Source: Hyunsoonleella ulvae
GTDB lineage: Bacteria; Bacteroidota; Bacteroidia; Flavobacteriales; Flavobacteriaceae
Assembly: GCF_016827605.1 (NCBI RefSeq)
Contig: NZ_JAEPJQ010000002.1
Location: 496,001 to 560,000, forward strand
Length of the DNA: 64,000 nt
Direction: 5' to 3'
The position numbers and the translations under genes are program-made. The notes under the pieces were generated by a model, which was not told the DNA's origin, did not search any database, and saw only the letters and a program-made list of their open reading frames with translations. Each line of letters begins with the position of its first letter. Position 1 is the first letter of the stretch. Below are positions 16,603 to 26,003 of this stretch, piece by piece.

Positions 16603-18201
16603 TTATTCAATGAAGCCTGATGGGTTTGTATCCCAAAATACCTGTGTTGTAATTGGCTTCTGACTAATAGATGGATTACTATTAACTGCATTTTCTGGGT
16701 AAGCAAATGTTCTTGGAAAAGGAGATGCTGTTGTTATAACTGGAACTTGAAGACTTGACGGAAAACCTGTTCTCCTATATCCGTTGTAACCTTCCGTAGG
16801 GTTTCCATATGAAGCTATGTAGAATTCCTCTAGAATTATATCTAATTTACCCGTATTGTCTGCACTTCCATAGTTTGCCAAAACTTCTGCAACATAATCA
16901 TTAACATCTTGATTTGATGCTGCAAACGGCGAACCTAATGCAGCTCCATTTGCAAAGTTCAGTACTTTGGTCATAGACTTTGTTATGGCAGATTCTAAAA
17001 GTGCTTCAGCATCGTCATTGGTGCTGAGTCTCAAAGCTGCCTCAGCTCTTAAAAAATCTACGTAAGAAGATAACATTATTGGAAGTATACCAGCCCCTCC
17101 AGCATGAGGTGCATTGGAACCAGTAAGTATTCCACTTGGCTCATCAGCTGGATTATTAGCATCAAAGGCTCCTCCAGCTGGGTAAAGTCCGTAAATAGTA
17201 CGGAATTGAAAATCTGATGAAAATGGTCTTAAATCCCCATGATCTCTACCAAAATAAGAATTTCCTATGTAGCAAAAATCAAATCGTGTATCACCTTGAC
17301 AAGGTAATACTGATGAAGGAGGATCTATACTTGCTTGTCTGTAAACATAATATCTTATTCTTGGATCTGGAGAGGATTTGCCATTTAACAATAGGTTTAA
17401 AAAGGAATTACCCATATAATTTCCTGCCAAATCATTTACATATGCGGCATCAAAATTAGGGTGACGACTTTCTGGATCGGTTTGGGTACCATAGCTAAAT
17501 TGAAAATCATCATCTACACTATCAATAAAATTGTTCTCTGCTATTAAACTGTTTAAGGCAGATACATCTCCTAAATTAACCAGCATTTTTAACTTTAAGG
17601 AATTAGCAAGTTTTATCCACTTCTCTTTATCTCCTCTATAATACAAATCGTTTAATGGTGTTAAAGTTGCTGCATTCATATCCTCAATGGCTTCATCTAA
17701 TTGTATCAGTAACGCATTGTAAATATCCAATCCTTTATCGGGTGCAGGGCTAAGTATACCCTCGTCTGCCCTGTTGGCTTCAGTAAAAGGGATTTCTCCC
17801 AAGTAATCTACCATTACAACAGTTGCGTAAGAAGTGATAATTGAAGACATTCCTCTGTGATACCTTAAATCTTCATTATTTGCAGCTATTGCTTCTAATA
17901 CTTTTGCATCTTGTAAAAACGTGTAATAGTTTGACCACTCTCCTATTAACGCTCCTTGGTCTGCCTCTTCTGCATAAGCATTACTTAATGCTTTATATCG
18001 CATAATTTCATCATTCTCATTATCAATATCAGACAAGACATCTGCAAACTCTAATTGAATATTATTCAATATAAAGTTAGGATCAGCATTATCAGTAGTA
18101 AGAGCATTGGGGTTAACCTGAAGTTCTTCTCCAAAATTAGAGATTTCACAGGAAACGAGTATTACAGAAAGTAATAACCCTATTAGTTTTATATTTCTCA
18201 T
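16603..18201 (-). CDS. SusD-like outer-membrane lipoprotein (PF12771 type)
   Basis: This 532-residue lipoprotein (VILVSCEISNFGEEL) belongs to the SusD/RagB branch that begins with NVNP/QVNPNALT motifs (here LQVNPNALTTDNADPNFILNN). It has the characteristic GEIPFTEA, DEAIEDM and EKWIKLANSLKLKM segments of SusD_2-type proteins. It sits 11 bp after the STN-SusC stop and caps that transporter. This subtype also occurs in loci handling non-glycan substrates, so its ligand is uncertain. Translationally close spacing to both neighbours marks a single operon. Confidence 0.9.
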   Translation of the reverse strand: MRNIKLIGLLLSVILVSCEISNFGEELQVNPNALTTDNADPNFILNNIQLEFADVLSDIDNENDEIMRYKALSNAYAEEADQGALIGEWSNYYTFLQDAKVLEAIAANNEDLRYHRGMSSIITSYATVVMVDYLGEIPFTEANRADEGILSPAPDKGLDIYNALLIQLDEAIEDMNAATLTPLNDLYYRGDKEKWIKLANSLKLKMLVNLGDVSALNSLIAENNFIDSVDDDFQFSYGTQTDPESRHPNFDAAYVNDLAGNYMGNSFLNLLLNGKSSPDPRIRYYVYRQASIDPPSSVLPCQGDTRFDFCYIGNSYFGRDHGDLRPFSSDFQFRTIYGLYPAGGAFDANNPADEPSGILTGSNAPHAGGAGILPIMLSSYVDFLRAEAALRLSTNDDAEALLESAITKSMTKVLNFANGAALGSPFAASNQDVNDYVAEVLANYGSADNTGKLDIILEEFYIASYGNPTEGYNGYRRTGFPSSLQVPVITTASPFPRTFAYPENAVNSNPSISQKPITTQVFWDTNPSGFIE

Positions 18202-18212
18202 AGTTCTCTTTA

Positions 18213-21200
18213 TTAAAAATTAATAGACACACCAAAAGCGTAACGTGAGGTTGTTGGGAAATCATTATCCACAACTTCAGGATCCATGTTAAATGCTTTT
18301 GGAAAATTAGGTGCTTTATGAAACACGTTTCTCCCTGTTAATGTAAACACTATACTATCAAATGGTAGTTTTTTAGTTACGGATGAATCTAAATTGTAAG
18401 ACAAGGAGATTTCACGTATTCTAAACAAAGAAGCATCAAAAGTGTACCCTTCTTCAGAATTATAGTAATTACTAAACACAACCCTATTACCTATTTCTTG
18501 AGTTGTATTTGGTATGGTATTTCCATTTACATCAAGTATAGGTTCTCCTGTTGCAGGGTTACCATAAATACCAGGTACTACAAAGGTGCCTTCTCTATCT
18601 GCTGTAGAAGCAATAACACCTCTTTCAAAAAGTTCTTCTACAACTCTAGAGGTTCTGGTGCCTCCATGCGTATATTCCAACTGACACGATAAGGAAAAGT
18701 TTTTATATGAGAAATTGTGAATAGAGGTTGCTCTCCAATCTGGATTAAAGTTTCCTATAATTTCGTCATCAAGTCCAACTTCTCCGCTTACCAATAATTC
18801 TCCTGTAGTTGGATTAACAAGCGGAGTACCATTATCATCCCTAACAACATAAGTCCCAATATAAGTACCTAAGGGTTTACCTAAAATTGCAACTTGTTCT
18901 ACTTCTCCGCTACTATCTAGAACAACTCTTTCTAAATCGTTTGGTAGTTCTACTACCTCAGTTACAAAAGAGGTAAATACATTTCTAACATTCCAGTTAA
19001 AAGCTTTGTTTTTAAATAATTTTACGCCTAAATCTATTTCTAGTCCCTCAGTATCTAACCTTCCTGCATTTATATTGGTATTGGTAAATCCTGTTGCTGG
19101 AGGTAAAGAGGTATTAAATATTTGATTCTCAGAAATTCTTTTAAATACAGATGCATTTAATGTAACCGCATTGTTTAAAAGGTTAGCTTCTAACCCTAGT
19201 TCGAACTCGCGATGTAGTTCTGGTTTTATATTAGGGTTAGCTAAAGTATTTAATAATGAATTAGTGATGATAAGCCCATCGTTAAGATCTTCAAACTCAC
19301 GTGGGTCTGACGCTAAACTATTTCTTGTTCTATACCTACCTGGAAAACCTGCAGAAGTAGCATATGCCCCCCTTAGCTTAAGAAAATTAATAGTATTACC
19401 ACCAAAATTAAATGCTGATGTTGGTATAAAAGATAGTGAAACCCCAGGGTAAAATAAGGTTTGATTTTCTCTTTCTAGAGTAGACGATATGTCGTATCTC
19501 CCCGATAAACCTAAATAGAGGTAATTTTTATAATCAAAATCAAACTGTCCAAAGAAACCTGCTAAATTATCTCTTCCTTCTGAATAGCCTGCATCTGCAT
19601 TATTCCTAAAATTACTTGGTCTTAAAAACCCAAATACAATTTGATCTGTAAATCGAGATGAAGTGCTCTTGTCAACCTCCAAACGAGAATTCACACCTAA
19701 CTGGGAACTAAAACCTAAAGTTTCTGTTATATCGTACTCAGAAGCTAAAATAAATGTATTGTCTACCACAAACTCCGTAGAGGAATCTATGTCTAAAACT
19801 CCGCTATTTCCAATAACACCATCAAACCGTCCGCCTCGATTTCTATAGCCAATAAAGCTTACAACTTCTGTTTGTAATCCACCTCTATATTTTAAGGTGT
19901 GGTGATCATTTAACTTATAGCTTAGATTTAAACTAGCAGTAACCCTATCAACCTTGGTGTCTCTTCCCGTATTATTGATAGTCCATAAAGGATTTTCGTT
20001 ACCATTTCGATAGAATACATTTTCTCCAGTTTGAGGGTCTTGATATGGAAGATTATGAATATCTAAGCTACGAGGAAGCTGCCAGAGGCGATTAAACAAG
20101 AAACTACCTACTTGAGAATTTCTAGTTCTCGTGCTATAACCAACTGAGGAAGACACTACAATTTTATCGTTTAGCCTAGCTGTACCACCAACATTAATAT
20201 TGAAACGCTTAAAATCGTTATTTCCTATAATACCATCCTCCCCTGTATAACCAGTAGAAAAACTAAAAGACGCATTTTCTCCTGTAGCTACTGCATTTAA
20301 GGCAAAGTTTTGACCTACCCCTGTTCTAAAGAAATCGCTAACATTATTTGGTGCAGCAACATAAGGTACTTCTACCCCTGCAAACTGTGAAAAACTAGGG
20401 TTATTGGCTAAGGGATGTGGTACCGTTTCAACATCACTAAACCTTGCTCCCCAACTACCACTGTTCCCTACTGTACCTGGATTTGTATTAAAATTGTTCC
20501 CAACGCCATATTCATTCTGAAATTCAGGTAAATTTGCTATTTGATTTGCATAAGATGTGTGAGATACATTCAAGCTAAAACTTTTCTTTCCCAATGCTGC
20601 ATTCCCACTTTTGGTCTCAATCAAAATAACTCCATTTCTTCCTTCACTACCATATAATACAGCTGCGTTCAACCCTTTTAATACGGTTATGTTTTTTATA
20701 TCATTTGGGTCGATATCTAAAAGGTTACCATCATAAGGAATATTATCTAATACTATGAGCGCTTGATTGGTTCCTGTAAGTGATAGATTCCCCCTTACAG
20801 TAATCGATGTAGCTGCCCCACTGCTACCATTTGGAGCAGAAATTTGAACACCTGATATCTTTCCTTGTAAAGTTCTTGAAATATCAGTCTCTGGTCGCCC
20901 TTCCGTTTCTTGGGTATCTACCTTAGATACAGAATATCCTAGAGCCTTTTTAGATTTAGAAATTCCCTGAGCTACAACAATGACCTCATCTAATTCGCTT
21001 GCACTTTCCTTTAAACTTATGTTCATAAACTCAATACTTGCGGGTAATTCAACCTCCAAGAATCCTATAGATGTAAATACAAGGGTTGCTCCTTCATCTA
21101 CACTAATTTCAAAACCTCCGTCAAAATCTGATGCAGTACCATTAGTCGTACCTTTTTCTACTATTGAAACCCCTGGTAAAGGCAGTCCCAAATCATCTAC

Positions 21201-21638
21201 AACTTTACCTGATACTTTAATTTTCTTTTGAGCTTCCTTTGGGTTAGATTTTGTTTTTAATGGAGGTAAAACGTGCTCCATTTTACTTAAAATAATTTGC
21301 TTACCCCTGACTTTATAAGTGGTTTCTGTATTATGGAATAGAGAGTTAAGTAAATTATGAATAAGCAATTGATCTACTTTTATAGAAACCCTCCTATTTA
21401 AATCAACATGTTTTACGTTATAAATGAATTTAAATTCGGTAGTCCTCTCTATCTCATCCAATACTTGATCTACTTTGGCATCAACCACATCCATTGTTAT
21501 CCTAGTCTTCTGGGAGTAACCATTATTAGCATTCATGCAAAACACAATGGATAATAGTAAAATGGTTGTCAATTTCATTTTTAAATCATATTTGAAAGTA
21601 GGCAAACGTCTCCTCCTTCCTAATAAAAGTTTTTTCAT
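18213..21638 (-). CDS. SusC family TonB-dependent transducer with STN domain
   Basis: The 1141-residue protein starts with the extended N-terminus common in this class (MKKLLLGRRRRLPTFKYDL, then a signal peptide ending NNGYSQ). An STN domain (about 45-120) follows, then a carboxypeptidase-regulatory-like domain with DFDGGFEI, a plug (DEVIVVAQG) and a barrel ending YAFGVSINF. STN-containing SusC proteins pass ligand binding to an inner-membrane FecR anti-sigma, which releases an ECF sigma. Both partners are encoded immediately upstream (21802-23731). The 163-bp gap to FecR holds a hairpin with an antisense-oriented T-run. The substrate is not evident. Confidence 0.93.
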   Translation of the reverse strand: MKKLLLGRRRRLPTFKYDLKMKLTTILLLSIVFCMNANNGYSQKTRITMDVVDAKVDQVLDEIERTTEFKFIYNVKHVDLNRRVSIKVDQLLIHNLLNSLFHNTETTYKVRGKQIILSKMEHVLPPLKTKSNPKEAQKKIKVSGKVVDDLGLPLPGVSIVEKGTTNGTASDFDGGFEISVDEGATLVFTSIGFLEVELPASIEFMNISLKESASELDEVIVVAQGISKSKKALGYSVSKVDTQETEGRPETDISRTLQGKISGVQISAPNGSSGAATSITVRGNLSLTGTNQALIVLDNIPYDGNLLDIDPNDIKNITVLKGLNAAVLYGSEGRNGVILIETKSGNAALGKKSFSLNVSHTSYANQIANLPEFQNEYGVGNNFNTNPGTVGNSGSWGARFSDVETVPHPLANNPSFSQFAGVEVPYVAAPNNVSDFFRTGVGQNFALNAVATGENASFSFSTGYTGEDGIIGNNDFKRFNINVGGTARLNDKIVVSSSVGYSTRTRNSQVGSFLFNRLWQLPRSLDIHNLPYQDPQTGENVFYRNGNENPLWTINNTGRDTKVDRVTASLNLSYKLNDHHTLKYRGGLQTEVVSFIGYRNRGGRFDGVIGNSGVLDIDSSTEFVVDNTFILASEYDITETLGFSSQLGVNSRLEVDKSTSSRFTDQIVFGFLRPSNFRNNADAGYSEGRDNLAGFFGQFDFDYKNYLYLGLSGRYDISSTLERENQTLFYPGVSLSFIPTSAFNFGGNTINFLKLRGAYATSAGFPGRYRTRNSLASDPREFEDLNDGLIITNSLLNTLANPNIKPELHREFELGLEANLLNNAVTLNASVFKRISENQIFNTSLPPATGFTNTNINAGRLDTEGLEIDLGVKLFKNKAFNWNVRNVFTSFVTEVVELPNDLERVVLDSSGEVEQVAILGKPLGTYIGTYVVRDDNGTPLVNPTTGELLVSGEVGLDDEIIGNFNPDWRATSIHNFSYKNFSLSCQLEYTHGGTRTSRVVEELFERGVIASTADREGTFVVPGIYGNPATGEPILDVNGNTIPNTTQEIGNRVVFSNYYNSEEGYTFDASLFRIREISLSYNLDSSVTKKLPFDSIVFTLTGRNVFHKAPNFPKAFNMDPEVVDNDFPTTSRYAFGVSINF

Positions 21639-21726
21639 ATTTTTGTGTGTTAATTTTGGTTATTTCAGATAGAGATAATCAACTATTTATACCGGAAGAT
21701 GCTCCAACATTTTCCGGTTTTTTTTA
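21600..21726 (+). ncRNA. Candidate cis-antisense sRNA over the STN-susC leader
   Basis: On the strand opposite to susC, a possible promoter (GTTG at 21565-21568, 18-bp spacer, CATATTTG at 21587-21594, one mismatch from TAnnTTTG) is followed about 100 nt later by the terminator at 21691-21726. The RNA would be about 125 nt and would cover the susC start codon (21638) and ribosome binding region. Both ends are predictions. Confidence 0.35.
21691..21726 (+). terminator. Terminator oriented antisense to susC
   Basis: ACCGGAAGATG pairs with CATTTTCCGGT (one G-T pair) and is followed by eight T on the plus strand. The minus transcript of FecR-SusC would form the same stem with a mismatch and no T-run, so the plus strand is the proper reading. 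Confidence 0.7.
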
Positions 21727-21801
21727 CACCTATCTGTTTTAAAAGTTTGTTAGTTTTTTGTCATTCTAATTTGTATTCATATAGTGTGTTTTAGTTAAAG
21801 T

Positions 21802-22944
21802 TTATTTTACATTAATTATGTTGTTTTCTATGGCATAGTTCATATCATAGCTATCTTTAAAATAACTTAAAATATCCTCTATAGTTTCGTTATCAAAACT
21901 CGCATTAAACACCTCTTGGCTAAAAGTTGGGTTATGATTTACGATTGTTACATTATATATTCTCTCTAATTTTTTTGAAATGTTCTCAAAAGTTTGGTTT
22001 CTAAACATGAGTACACCATCTATCCATGAAGTGTAAAGCCCTGTATTAACACTTTGTTTGGCTATTATTCCTGTTTGGCTGTTAAGTACACCTATAGTTC
22101 CTGGAGTTAAGATGGTAGAATCTGTATGATTATCTTTTGACAAATCAACCGAGCCTTCCACGAGCACTACAGATGTATGTTTATCTTCTTCGTATAACGA
22201 AACCACGAACTGGGTTCCCAGAACCTCAACATTTAAATTATTGGCATTTACTATAAATGGATGTGCTTTGTCTTGTTCAACATCAAAAAATGCTTCTCCT
22301 GATAGAAACACTTCTCGTGTTTTACCCGGAAGAAATTTTATAGGATATTTTAATGAGGTTCCTGAGTTGAGTAACACTTTAGTGCCATCTGATAGCACCA
22401 GGTCAAACTTTTTCCCATTAGGGACTTTTAGTGTATTATACACCAAGTTTTCAGAAGTTATTTTATCTGAGTATACTAATTTATTTCCTGTTTGTTCCCC
22501 TATTACATTACCCTCATTATCAATTACATTGGTATTCCCATTTTCTTTAATAACTTGAATACTCCCATTATTAAGCTCAAGTGTTACAACTTCATATTTG
22601 GGAGTGAGTGCTCCTGAATTGCCTTGAAAAAAGTAACCCAGTTGGTATAAATATCCTGCTGTGAAAACACTAATAAAGATTACAACTACCGCTATTATTT
22701 TTCTTATGTTAAAAATATTGTCTCTTTTGGGTTTTGCCTTAATAATTTCATTGAACATTTTATCTGCATCCTTATCATCCATACCTGGAAACTTTTCCAA
22801 CAATGCTTTTACCGAATCGAGCGTTGGAAAATCAGATAAATCTTTAGATTTCCTAAAGTAGGATACTATTTGTTGTATCTCTTCTTTTGTGCATTTTCTA
22901 TTTATATATTTCTCAAATAGTACTTTTAGTTGGTCCGAATTCAT
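21802..22944 (-). CDS. FecR family anti-sigma factor
   Basis: This 380-residue inner-membrane protein has an N-terminal cytoplasmic sigma-binding part, one membrane span at about 82-104 and a periplasmic FecR domain. Typical FecR motifs include KKFDLVLSDGTKVLLNSGTSLKYP and FLSGEAFFDV. It ends with a C-terminal DUF4974-like domain (about 310-380) that contacts the STN domain of the transporter. It holds the sigma factor at 23117-23731 inactive until the transporter binds ligand. It lies between its sigma and its STN-SusC, the standard order for these cell-surface signalling cassettes. Confidence 0.93.
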   Translation of the reverse strand: MNSDQLKVLFEKYINRKCTKEEIQQIVSYFRKSKDLSDFPTLDSVKALLEKFPGMDDKDADKMFNEIIKAKPKRDNIFNIRKIIAVVVIFISVFTAGYLYQLGYFFQGNSGALTPKYEVVTLELNNGSIQVIKENGNTNVIDNEGNVIGEQTGNKLVYSDKITSENLVYNTLKVPNGKKFDLVLSDGTKVLLNSGTSLKYPIKFLPGKTREVFLSGEAFFDVEQDKAHPFIVNANNLNVEVLGTQFVVSLYEEDKHTSVVLVEGSVDLSKDNHTDSTILTPGTIGVLNSQTGIIAKQSVNTGLYTSWIDGVLMFRNQTFENISKKLERIYNVTIVNHNPTFSQEVFNASFDNETIEDILSYFKDSYDMNYAIENNIINVK

Positions 22945-23116
22945 TTTTCTTTTTATAGTTGTACATATATAATACCCCTAGGCCAGTCTCAAGTACCACT
23001 CTGTTTTTAATTTTTTTATTTTGAAATAAGAAAATGAAGCTCTTAGGCCTATTCCTAGGAATATTTAGTTACGGGAAATGATACATATTGAAGTAAAATA
23101 GAGGAACAGGTTATAT

Positions 23117-23731
23117 TTATATCCAACCAGAAATCAATAGAAGTAATCCTAATGTGATATCTTTATCACTTAAAATAAAACTACGAAGGGTTTCCAAAGC
23201 ACGACTCATTTGGTTTCTTACTGTATTTGGAGAGATACCGAGTTCTTGGCTAATGTCTTCATAGCTTTTGCCATCGTTTCTAGACATCTCGAAAATTAAT
23301 CGTCTTTTAGGCGGTAATTGCCCTAAAGCGTTTTGTTTTAAAACTTCCAAATCGGCTTCTCTCATATACCTATCTGTGGAATTTAAGAACTTTTGCCCTC
23401 TGTAGAAGACCTCTTCCCTTAGTTTGAGGTTATTTGCCGCTTTTTTTAGAAACTTAATGTTTTTGTTTCTTGTTATGGTAAAAATATAAGCTTTAAAAGA
23501 AAGTTCAGGATTTAGTGTATAACGTTTTGTCCACACTTTTAAGAATACATCTTGAACAATATCTTTGGCATAAACTTCAGAACACACCATACTAAGACTA
23601 TACTTGTACAAATCATCCCTATACGCATCAAAGAGCTTTCGGAACGCTTCTTCGTTACCTTGAACAAGCTCCTGTATAAGTACTTTTTCATTATGTTTTT
23701 CCTTTCCTGTCATTTTAATAACAGCTAACAA
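23117..23731 (-). CDS. ECF RNA polymerase sigma factor
   Basis: This 204-residue sigma-70 family protein has sigma-2 (LFDAYRDDLYKYSLSM, then DIVQDVFLKVWTKR) and sigma-4 (GKSYEDISQELGISPNTV) regions. A short hydrophobic C-terminal tail follows (ITLGLLLLISGWI). The first Met is at 23731; a second at residue 7 (23713) is equally possible. It pairs with the adjacent FecR and presumably transcribes its own SusCD operon. A CAGGATAC-type element lies about 280 bp upstream (24016), so its expression may be tied to the polysaccharide regulon. The same hydrophobic tail feature is found in the second sigma of the window. Confidence 0.93.
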   Translation of the reverse strand: MLAVIKMTGKEKHNEKVLIQELVQGNEEAFRKLFDAYRDDLYKYSLSMVCSEVYAKDIVQDVFLKVWTKRYTLNPELSFKAYIFTITRNKNIKFLKKAANNLKLREEVFYRGQKFLNSTDRYMREADLEVLKQNALGQLPPKRRLIFEMSRNDGKSYEDISQELGISPNTVRNQMSRALETLRSFILSDKDITLGLLLLISGWI

Positions 23732-24033
23732 GCTAACTATCCGTATACATAAAACATAGGTAATTTCAGGTTTTTGGGGAAATTAGTGCTGAGCTTAGAA
23801 TGTGTACAAAACCCATGTTATTCTTAAAGAATACTCTTAATACAACATACGCTATACAAACAAACTTAACCAAACAGATTTAAATGTCAAAATTATTAAG
23901 ATGAGAGTAGATATTTTAGTGGCCAGCATTGCCGTCTCATATAACGCAGTACGCATTTTTGGCATCAATTTTTATATTTATCTTAAATACCTCCAAAGAC
24001 AGTATACTGTATCCTGATAATACCTAGCTCTAC
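23732..24033. other. Intergenic region, 302 bp
   Basis: It lies between the end of the peptidase operon and the sigma gene. A CAGGATAC element and a weak -7 box (23982-24016) are present. No obvious terminator for the peptidase operon is seen, and no coding frame. Confidence 0.55.
23982..24016 (-). promoter_or_regulatory. CAGGATAC element upstream of ECF sigma
   Basis: On the minus strand CAGGATAC (24016-24009) precedes TATTTAAG (23989-23982), a two-mismatch TAnnTTTG, with the standard 30-nt spacing. The resulting leader would be about 245 nt, longer than at the glycanase genes but similar to the second sigma gene. Confidence 0.5.
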
Positions 24034-26001
24034 TTATTTTTTCATAATTAACACGTTATTTTTAATATCAGTATCAGGAAAACTATCGGATACCAATTCT
24101 ATAGAGATAAGTTCTTCAGTTTTCACATCTACAAGAGTTAAATTAGGGTTACTTTGCCATATTTCTGGAGTCTTTTCTATACCCAATGTTTTACCATTAG
24201 CATATACAAGTTTTAATGTAACAGGCACAGGCAAACCTCCAATATTTTGTATGGTAACACCTGACTTATCTACACGTTTTAGCTCTAAGTCTGCATAACC
24301 ATATTCAAACACCCATTTTTTCCAAAACCAATTTAAGTTTTTTTCACTTATATCGTTAAACGTAAACATAAAATCATAAGGTGTAGGATGCTTTCCTTTC
24401 CACCTGTTTATATACTCTTTTAAACATGTTTTAAATTGTTGTTCTCCTAATAAACTTTCTAAAGCTAACAACATAAAGGCTGGCTTGCGATAAGATAGTT
24501 GAAAATGTCCTTTTCTAATTGTTAAATGATTTGTTGGCGCAATTAGAGGAGATTCCCATTGCTTTCCAGCATTTACTATATAGCTACCCATTGTTCTTGT
24601 TAGCTGTCTATTTTCATCAGCTGTGTCTTTATAAAGCTTTTGTATAAATTTAATCGTAAAAAAAGTAGCCCACCCCTCTTCCATCCATGAATACTTAATT
24701 TCATTAACGCCTACATAATGTGGCAAATATGTATGCGAAGCTTCATGAAATGTCATATAATCATTGCTCTTGGGGTTTTTACTTAAACCGTTATTTGCTA
24801 ACATTGGAAATTCCATACCGTCAAATTCTGGGACACCCATATAAGTAGTAAAAGTGTCATAAGGAAAGGGTATCCCAGGGTAATCATTTACCAAAAAATT
24901 TAAGCTCTTATTTTGAACCTCTAGTATACCTTCTGCATATTTTTCGTCTTTAATATCATAAATCAGGTTTGATACTATCGAGTTATCATCAATTACTACG
25001 TTTTGTGCAACCCACTTAAAATTATTGCTTAAGCCAAAGGCAAAATCTCTAACATTAGTCGCTTTATATTTCCAGACAGTCTTTTGTTCTTGGCTACCCT
25101 CTTTATTTGATATATTACCTTTAATTATTGTAACTGGATTTGGAGTAGCTTTAACAATCTGGTAACTCTTAAATTCATCTGCAGTAAAAACCTCTTTAGG
25201 ATTTAACAAATTACCTGTTGCAGAAACCTTATAATCTGAAGGCACTTTTATATTCACTTCATAATTAGAATAATCTAAATAATACTCTTGTGCACCAGTA
25301 TATTCGCTACTATCCCAACCATCAATATCATCATAAACTGCTATTTGCGGATACCAATAGCCTACAAATGCACTTTTACCATCATAAGCACCCATTCTGT
25401 TAACATAAACCAAAGGCATACTTGTTTCCCAAGTCATGGTAAAAATAGCTTTTGAGTGAGGAGCTAACGGTTTTTTTAAATTCAGCCTAATATAAGATGA
25501 ACGTTCGGTTACAGTAATTCCATTGATAGTTTTTGCAGTATCTATATTCTCAGGAGCGAGATTTGTAGATTTATGTTTCTGTTTTAATTGAACCTCGATA
25601 CCATTTACCGTTAAACCACTTATTTGCATGCCATTAGTTAAATTCTCTACTGGAATTTCGTTTGCCCGTAATGCTCCTCTCTTATAATGATTAGGATGCA
25701 TTTTTATATATACTTTATATAGACTATCTGGACTATTATTTTTGTAGGTTACTATTTGGCTACCGATAACATTCCATGTACCTGGGATTACTTCAACATC
25801 AATTGAGTATGTACATTGGTTTTGCCAGTAATTTTTTCCTGGAGTCCCATTGTATGCTCTGGTCTCATTATTATAAGCCTTTTGAAATTCCACAGGCATA
25901 TAGAGTTCGTTTTGCCCTTGTAACTCAAAAAAGGCACATAATATAACAAGTATGAGTGGTGTTCTCATAATTTTACTGACAAAATGAAAATTGATTTGCA
26001 C
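24034..26001 (-). CDS. M1 family metallopeptidase (aminopeptidase N-like), secreted
   Basis: This 655-residue protein has an N-terminal signal; MRTPLILVILCAF at Met12 gives the better signal peptide and may be the true start. It has a beta-sandwich N-domain and a thermolysin-like catalytic domain. The zinc site is complete: HEASH (H419, H423) and E442 in EEGWATFF, matching HExxH-18-E. The exopeptidase loop reads DGMEFP, a variant of GAMEN. M1 enzymes take single residues off peptide N-termini. It is the last gene of the nine-gene operon starting with the SusC at 37117 and begins 2 bp after the M43 gene. It would complete degradation of peptides released by the upstream proteases. Confidence 0.9.
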   Translation of the reverse strand: MQINFHFVSKIMRTPLILVILCAFFELQGQNELYMPVEFQKAYNNETRAYNGTPGKNYWQNQCTYSIDVEVIPGTWNVIGSQIVTYKNNSPDSLYKVYIKMHPNHYKRGALRANEIPVENLTNGMQISGLTVNGIEVQLKQKHKSTNLAPENIDTAKTINGITVTERSSYIRLNLKKPLAPHSKAIFTMTWETSMPLVYVNRMGAYDGKSAFVGYWYPQIAVYDDIDGWDSSEYTGAQEYYLDYSNYEVNIKVPSDYKVSATGNLLNPKEVFTADEFKSYQIVKATPNPVTIIKGNISNKEGSQEQKTVWKYKATNVRDFAFGLSNNFKWVAQNVVIDDNSIVSNLIYDIKDEKYAEGILEVQNKSLNFLVNDYPGIPFPYDTFTTYMGVPEFDGMEFPMLANNGLSKNPKSNDYMTFHEASHTYLPHYVGVNEIKYSWMEEGWATFFTIKFIQKLYKDTADENRQLTRTMGSYIVNAGKQWESPLIAPTNHLTIRKGHFQLSYRKPAFMLLALESLLGEQQFKTCLKEYINRWKGKHPTPYDFMFTFNDISEKNLNWFWKKWVFEYGYADLELKRVDKSGVTIQNIGGLPVPVTLKLVYANGKTLGIEKTPEIWQSNPNLTLVDVKTEELISIELVSDSFPDTDIKNNVLIMKK

Positions 26002-26003
26002 TA

